Shown here: in pieces, positions 6,797-10,423 of the stretch
Position numbering within the stretch: position 1 is the first letter of the stretch
How the letters are laid out: the number at the start of each line of letters is the position of its first letter
DNA from: Lachnospiraceae bacterium
Lineage (GTDB): Bacteria > Bacillota > Clostridia > Lachnospirales > Lachnospiraceae
Assembly: GCA_900766915.1 (NCBI GenBank)
Contig: CAAFXE010000376.1
Coordinates: 1 to 10,423, forward strand
DNA: 10,423 nucleotides
Direction: 5' to 3'
Program-made: the position numbers and the translations under genes
The notes under the pieces: generated by a model
What the model saw: only the letters and a program-made list of their open reading frames with translations
What the model was told of the DNA's origin: nothing
Databases searched by the model: none

Positions 6797-7108
6797 ATGG
6801 ACTTTTACGAACCGTTACCGGAATTTGATGCGGATGGGATCTACCTGGACTTTGAAGACAGGTGGAATAGAATAGATGAGTGGATCGAAGATGAGTTTAC
6901 TGTATGGATGTGCAGCAGATGTCTGTCCGTCATAACAGACCGGGAATATGAAGTTGTGAGTTTGCTATTCGGCTTATCTGATGACGATCCGAAGACCTAT
7001 GATGAGATTGCTGTGATTATGAATTTGAATAAGAAAGCAGTATCCAGAATATACTATCAGGCACTCAGAAAAATGAGACATCCAAGGGTGATAAAATTTC
7101 TCGATTAA
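6797..7108 (+). CDS. Sigma-70 region 4-like DNA-binding protein (103 aa)
   Basis: The N-terminal 45 residues are acidic and aromatic (EPLPEFDADGIYLDFEDRW), with a lone CSRC (39-42). From about residue 46 the sequence follows sigma-70 region 4: ITDREYEVVSLLFGL (region 4.1-like), then the helix-turn-helix TYDEIAVIMNLNKKAVSRIY, then ALRKMRHP and FLD, the same order and spacing as the C-terminus of RpoD-type sigma factors (RIRQIE-ALRKLRHP). Regions 1-3 are absent, so it cannot be a full sigma factor. It may be a -35-element activator, an anti-sigma-like competitor, or the region-4 half of a split sigma factor. AGAGGTGA lies just before the ATG. It is transcribed away from the recombinase operon with a shared 291-bp intergenic region, which suggests that it controls the operon or itself; that is inference. 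Confidence 0.75.
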   Translation: MDFYEPLPEFDADGIYLDFEDRWNRIDEWIEDEFTVWMCSRCLSVITDREYEVVSLLFGLSDDDPKTYDEIAVIMNLNKKAVSRIYYQALRKMRHPRVIKFLD

Positions 7109-7185
7109 AAAATGTGACTACTTAACAAACTAAATATTGACAAACTGTTAAACTTAGATTGTCTGAGATCAGAAAAGGAATAGAA

Positions 7186-8004
7186 ATGTACTGTAGCAAA
7201 TGCGGAAAGGAAATAGCTGACGGCTCTGTTTACTGCAACCATTGTGGTGCAATCCAAATCAAAACCAAATCATCAAAAACAGGAATTATTGCCGGGTTGA
7301 TGGCAGGGATCACTGTGCTTGCCGGATTAGGTGCATTTAAGGGATACGAATACTGTCAAAATTACATTTCTCTTAATCCTGTTTTAAATTCTCCTGAAGA
7401 TATAACGTCTCAATTAGTTCAGAAAATTATCGACAATAGCGTTGATTCACTAACCATCAATTACGAATTTACACGATGTAAAAATGAAAACGAAGATTCT
7501 GACAAATGGGAAAATGAACAAAATCGAAATAATCCTTTTTGGAGAGCCAATAGCATCACCCCTATAAAACGCATTGAGTTTGAGGTAAAACTTGGTTCAG
7601 GTGCTCATTCTCTTGCATGTTCTTTTTACGGTTTTAAAAATCTTGAATACGTGAACATTAAGGATACTTCCAATGTTACTAATATGCGAAGTATGTTCGA
7701 GGATGCAGAATCCTTCAATCAGCCAATCGGCAACTGGGATACTTCCAGGGTTACTGATATGGCGTGGATGTTCATGGGAGCATCATCCTTCAATCAGCCA
7801 ATCGGCAATTGGGATACTTCCAATGTTACTAATATGCGAATTATGTTCGGTGGAGCAAAATCCTTCAATCAGCCAATCGGCAACTGGGATACTTCCAAGG
7901 TTACTGATATGCGATTTATGTTCGGTGGAGCAAAATCCTTCAATCAGCCAATCGGCAATTGGGATACTTCCAATGTTACTAATATGGTAAATGGTCGGAA
8001 ATGA
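7186..8004 (+). pseudogene. Zinc-ribbon / transmembrane / DUF285 repeat protein, truncated by IS66 insertion
   Basis: The start is the ATG at 7186 with AAAGGA six bases upstream; a TTG at 7159 has no such site. Residues 3-20 form a four-cysteine zinc ribbon (CSKC, CNHC), 33-51 a membrane segment, then a linker with SPEDITSQLVQKII and the start of a DUF285 / BspA-like repeat array. Repeats are 25 residues (FNQPIGNWDTSNVTNM plus MF-GAKS). Such proteins are usually membrane-anchored with the repeats outside and are thought to bind proteins or cells. The coding sequence is cut within repeat four: after NVTNM the frame enters the IS66 end (GTAA...) and gains VNGRK before a stop. The 272-aa product therefore lacks the rest of the array and its original C-terminus. 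It follows the sigma-4-like gene by 77 nt on the same strand, so cotranscription is possible. Confidence 0.85.
7711..7986 (+). repeat. Tandem 75-bp repeats (DUF285 array), 3.7 units
   Basis: Units start at 7711, 7786, 7861 and 7936; the last is cut at 7986. Each encodes 25 residues beginning SFNQPIGNWDTS. Units two and four are identical over the 51 bases that can be compared, and units one and three share the alternative choices (CAACTGG, GTTACTGAT), so the array looks like a doubled 150-bp block. A more diverged half unit precedes it at about 7660-7710. Confidence 0.9.
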
Positions 8005-8011
8005 TTTCTGA

Positions 8012-10058
8012 TCATTTCTTTTCAGAGTCAAATTTCTTGGCTAAATTCCACGGAGCTATAGATTCAAGAACTTCGTTTGGAATGTGATGACCACGGTATC
8101 CTATGATCGTTCCCTTTTCATTTTTTTCAAATTCAATCTGATCTATATGTTTCATCATAGTGGTTATCACTTCTCTCAAATAATACTTAAAATCCAAACC
8201 GTTCATTTGGGAAGTCTTGTAAAGAGAATAATACAAAGCAAGAGTTTCTGCCCCATGGATAGTATCATTCGCCATCATTGAGTTTCTCAAAACATTAAGT
8301 TCCCTAAATGACTGTTCCATCCGATTGTTGTGCATGATGCCGTGAGGACGTTTTGGGGGCGTAATACAAGTGAGTCATAACACGTTCCATCCGATTGTTG
8401 TGCATGATGCCGTGAGGACTGCTAAGAAAAGCTTCAAGACCGGACTTGTTGTTTAGCAGATAGTTGACTGCTTTTTTGGTTCGTTCGCTGCAGTTCCATG
8501 TTTTATTCTGTTCGTCGTAATGACTGGCTTTAAACGCTTCGCCGGTGGCAAACACCTTGTCAACTAAAGGTTTCAGTTGAGTTATTTTTAGTTCGACAAT
8601 ATCTTTGGTACTATCGTTTTCGCAGATGGCGGTAAGTTCATTGAACTTTTTGAAACAACCGGAAATTTGGTTGATTATATCTTTTACAAAATCAATATCA
8701 GCATCCCACCCCTGTTTTGAATAAGACTTTATCACATTGCCGTTTTTATCAGTAGCAAAATTCACTACACTGACAAAGTACCGTTTTACGTGCACCCAGC
8801 ACAGACCGTGGATAAGCAGTACAGAGGTCCCATCTTTCAAAGTTATACCTTTATCGTCGGTCCATTTCTTGAAGAATTTGTAAAAAGCATCACTCATAAG
8901 AAATGCATTTGATTCGGCACTGTTATCTATTAGCAGTTGTATCGGCAGCTCAGCGTCCCTTACCAGAGAATGCTGATAAATAGCGACCTTTTCGGTGATG
9001 ATTCCGAAAATATAGCTACGCAAAGTTTTTGAAACCGATTTCTGCTCTTTTCGTTTAGTTTTATCAGAATCACCAGGCGGCGATTCCACTATGTCTTCAT
9101 CCAAATCGATAATATTCTGGTTTTTCAGTCTTCCTTTTTCTCTGCAACTCCAATATGTTTCGTCAAATCCGATTGTTTTGGCGTTACTGATGTAGTTTTC
9201 CAGAAATTCCATCACCGGTTTAAGCAGGTAACCGATGATTTCAGTGTAACTGTACAGCTGCTGTCGGGTGAATCCCATTCCATAACTCTCAAGATTCATG
9301 CTTATTCTGTTGAGCGGAACTTTCATCATAATCCACTCGCTTACTACAAAAACTAGTGCAAGTATACTCATCCTGGTTTTTGAAAGAAAATCTGCATTCG
9401 GAGAACTCGGTAACGGAATGGTCTCTCCCGGTATGACAACCCCGTTTTCATCGACAATCTCAAAGGTTGCCTTGAAGTATTGCTTTGTTACCTTTTCAAC
9501 AATTATTTCATCTTTCTCTGATGAACGTAAAAATCCACTGTATCTGAGTCTTTGGCCTTTCTCATTGGTGAATATAGTGCCATTCAGTTCCTTTGCCTGT
9601 GATTCGCTCAGTTCGTTGCCGTTATAGTCAATGTAAACCTGCTCGATTCTAGTTGTAACGTTGCTTTCTCGACCTTTTGTCGCCCTACGTGCTTTCTCGT
9701 TCTTTTCTTTTTCTGAGCGATCTTCTTCTCTGTTTTTATCTGAAGTGTTTCTTTCGTTTTTACTGTTGCCGTATGCTTTGGCACTTAGTGACTTGGTTGT
9801 AAAATTTTTCTCGGCCAGTTGTTTTTCCAACTTTTGATTTATTTTGGTCAACTGCTTAAATGATTTGTTTAACTCTGAATGATTTTTCTGAAGTTGATTG
9901 AATGATGTTTGAAGTGTTTCAAACGCAGAAATAATCACGATAATTAAACTAGATAAAACCTGAAGCAGAGACGAAAAAACAGGGTCGGAATCACGATTAA
10001 AAGATTCCAACTTTGAGATAGTTTCCTGTATGTTTTTCTTTGCTTCTTCGGTTTTCAT
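8012..10058 (-). pseudogene. IS66 family transposase (TnpC-like), frameshifted by a 70-bp insertion
   Basis: The start is the ATG at 10058 with AGAAGG five bases upstream (a GTG two codons earlier is less likely). The N-terminus is a coiled coil (about 40-85) with a Lys/Glu-rich linker. The DDE core shows D299 (GFDET), D390 (LMSDAF), the LCWVHVKRYF block (about 419-428) and E558 (NNRME). There the frame is broken: a 70-bp insertion adds VMTHLYYAPKT, repeats the coding of the catalytic motif out of frame, and stops at 8304. The remaining C-terminus continues in another frame at 8335-8012 (NNRMEQSFRELNVLRNSMM to ESIAPWNLAKKF). Removing 70 bp restores a 660-aa protein, normal for the family. The truncated product ends just after the catalytic glutamate and is probably inactive. 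Confidence 0.9.
8314..8419. repeat. 36-bp direct repeat with 34-bp insert inside the transposase gene
   Basis: The same 36 bases occur at 8314-8349 and 8384-8419, separated by 34 bases (8350-8383) of unrelated sequence. The repeat encodes the SPHGIMHNNRME catalytic block. One copy plus the 34-bp segment is the 70-bp insertion that breaks the gene. Confidence 0.95.
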
Positions 10059-10423
10059 AGACACCTTCTAGGTACTATGAATATTATAACATATCGAATT
10101 TTTCGCCCTTTGAAGAGGCTTGTAGACACAAGAAAAATACGTTGAGAATCTTCGTTCTGGATCGCTATAAGCACACCTTTTGCATTTGGGGTCAAAAAGG
10201 TCACCGCAAAAATCAAGTAGCTCAGATGGATCGAAACGATCCTTAAAATCGATTATAGAAAAAATTTTTTTGAAGGTAAAAAAAAACAAAATTGCATAGG
10301 AATGCAGGGCGAACGCATGAATAAGATAAATTTTGATTAATTTCGATTTTTGATTAGCTTTAAGAAGATCTTTTTGTAATAATTCTGCAATTCAAAATTT
10401 AAGCATTATAATAATTACAGGAT
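10059..10423 (-). other. Upstream region of the IS66 transposase; no supportable gene
   Basis: A minus-strand frame is open from 10391 to 10068 (107 codons) and contains DRFDPSELLDFCGDLF, KCKRCAYSDPERRF, a cysteine-rich, protein-like stretch. It has no ATG or GTG; the only start candidate is a TTG at 10289 without a ribosome binding site, so it may be a remnant or chance. A perfect 6-bp hairpin, GGATCG-AAA-CGATCC, lies at 10228-10242 within it. The rest is AT-rich. The region should include the transposase promoter, but I see no convincing -35/-10 pair. Confidence 0.4.

Larger units (their letters stand above)
7987..10423 (-). mobile_element. IS66 family element inserted in the DUF285 gene (outer end outside window)
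   Basis: The DUF285 repeat stops abruptly after 7986 and the next bases are GTAAATGGTCGG; GTAA is the typical terminal sequence of IS66 elements. The transposase gene ends 25 bases inside this border, as expected. IS66 elements usually make an 8-bp target duplication, which here would be CTAATATG (7979-7986). I do not find that sequence next to a TTAC end within the last bases, so the other terminus lies to the right of the window. No tnpA or tnpB homologue is seen upstream of the transposase; some IS66 subgroups carry only the large gene. Confidence 0.7.

Noticed and set aside
7136..7160. TTGACA at 7136-7141 as a promoter for the DUF285 gene.
   Set aside because: No acceptable -10 box lies 16-18 bases downstream.
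7673..8031. Additional open frames on both strands across the DUF285 repeats.
   Set aside because: A 75-bp repeat is a multiple of three, so any stop-free alternative frame stays open through the array. They are shadows of the DUF285 reading frame, which has the start site and family match.
8314..8419. A 36-bp repeat with a 34-bp spacer looks like a minimal CRISPR unit.
   Set aside because: The repeat is coding sequence for the catalytic block of the IS66 transposase, there are only two copies, it has no palindromic arms, and no cas gene is present.
10395..10423. TTAC at 10415-10418 as the outer end of the IS66 element.
   Set aside because: The bases after it (AGGAT) do not match the expected target duplication CTAATATG, and the inward sequence does not form an inverted repeat with the end at 7987.

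Overview
The window is accessory DNA built almost entirely from mobile-element genes and the genes they broke. No ribosomal, metabolic or housekeeping gene is present, so the host can only be guessed. Good Shine-Dalgarno sites, AT-rich intergenic DNA and the mix of IS1634 and IS66 transposases, tandem large serine recombinases and a zinc-ribbon/DUF285 repeat protein fit an anaerobic gut or rumen bacterium. I cannot fix the phylum.

Layout: (1) bases 1-about 1047 hold the 3' half of an IS1634-type (IS4 superfamily) insertion sequence. It appears to abut, and to have beheaded, a helix-turn-helix gene whose open frame runs to 1440 through a strong terminator. (2) 1641-2033 is a small two-pass membrane protein of unknown function in AT-rich DNA. 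(3) 2034-2398 is gene-poor and contains a short island of different composition. (4) 2399-6505, minus strand, is a compact cassette. In transcription order it has a 70-aa SHOCT-like protein, a 69-aa paralogue, a 519-aa large serine recombinase, a 140-aa protein that matches the recombinase DNA-binding domain but lacks a catalytic domain, a 521-aa large serine recombinase and an intrinsic terminator. The last four genes are separated by 11 nt, a 4-nt overlap and 2 nt, so they are almost certainly cotranscribed. The leader contains an 8-bp inverted repeat and a decayed third copy of the SHOCT gene start. (5) 6797-7108, plus strand and divergent, is a 103-aa protein whose C-terminal half looks like sigma-70 region 4. 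(6) 7186-8004 is a zinc-ribbon, one-TM, DUF285 (BspA-like) repeat gene cut mid-repeat by an IS66-family element. (7) From 7987 to the right edge lies that IS66 element, whose transposase gene is itself broken by a 70-bp insertion containing a 36-bp direct duplication.

The most interesting unit is 2399-7108: two catalytically complete serine recombinases around a catalytic-domain-less relative, led by duplicated SHOCT-like proteins and faced by a divergent sigma-4-like protein. I infer a site-specific recombination (integration/excision) module with its own regulation. Its attachment sites and cargo cannot be defined from this window alone.
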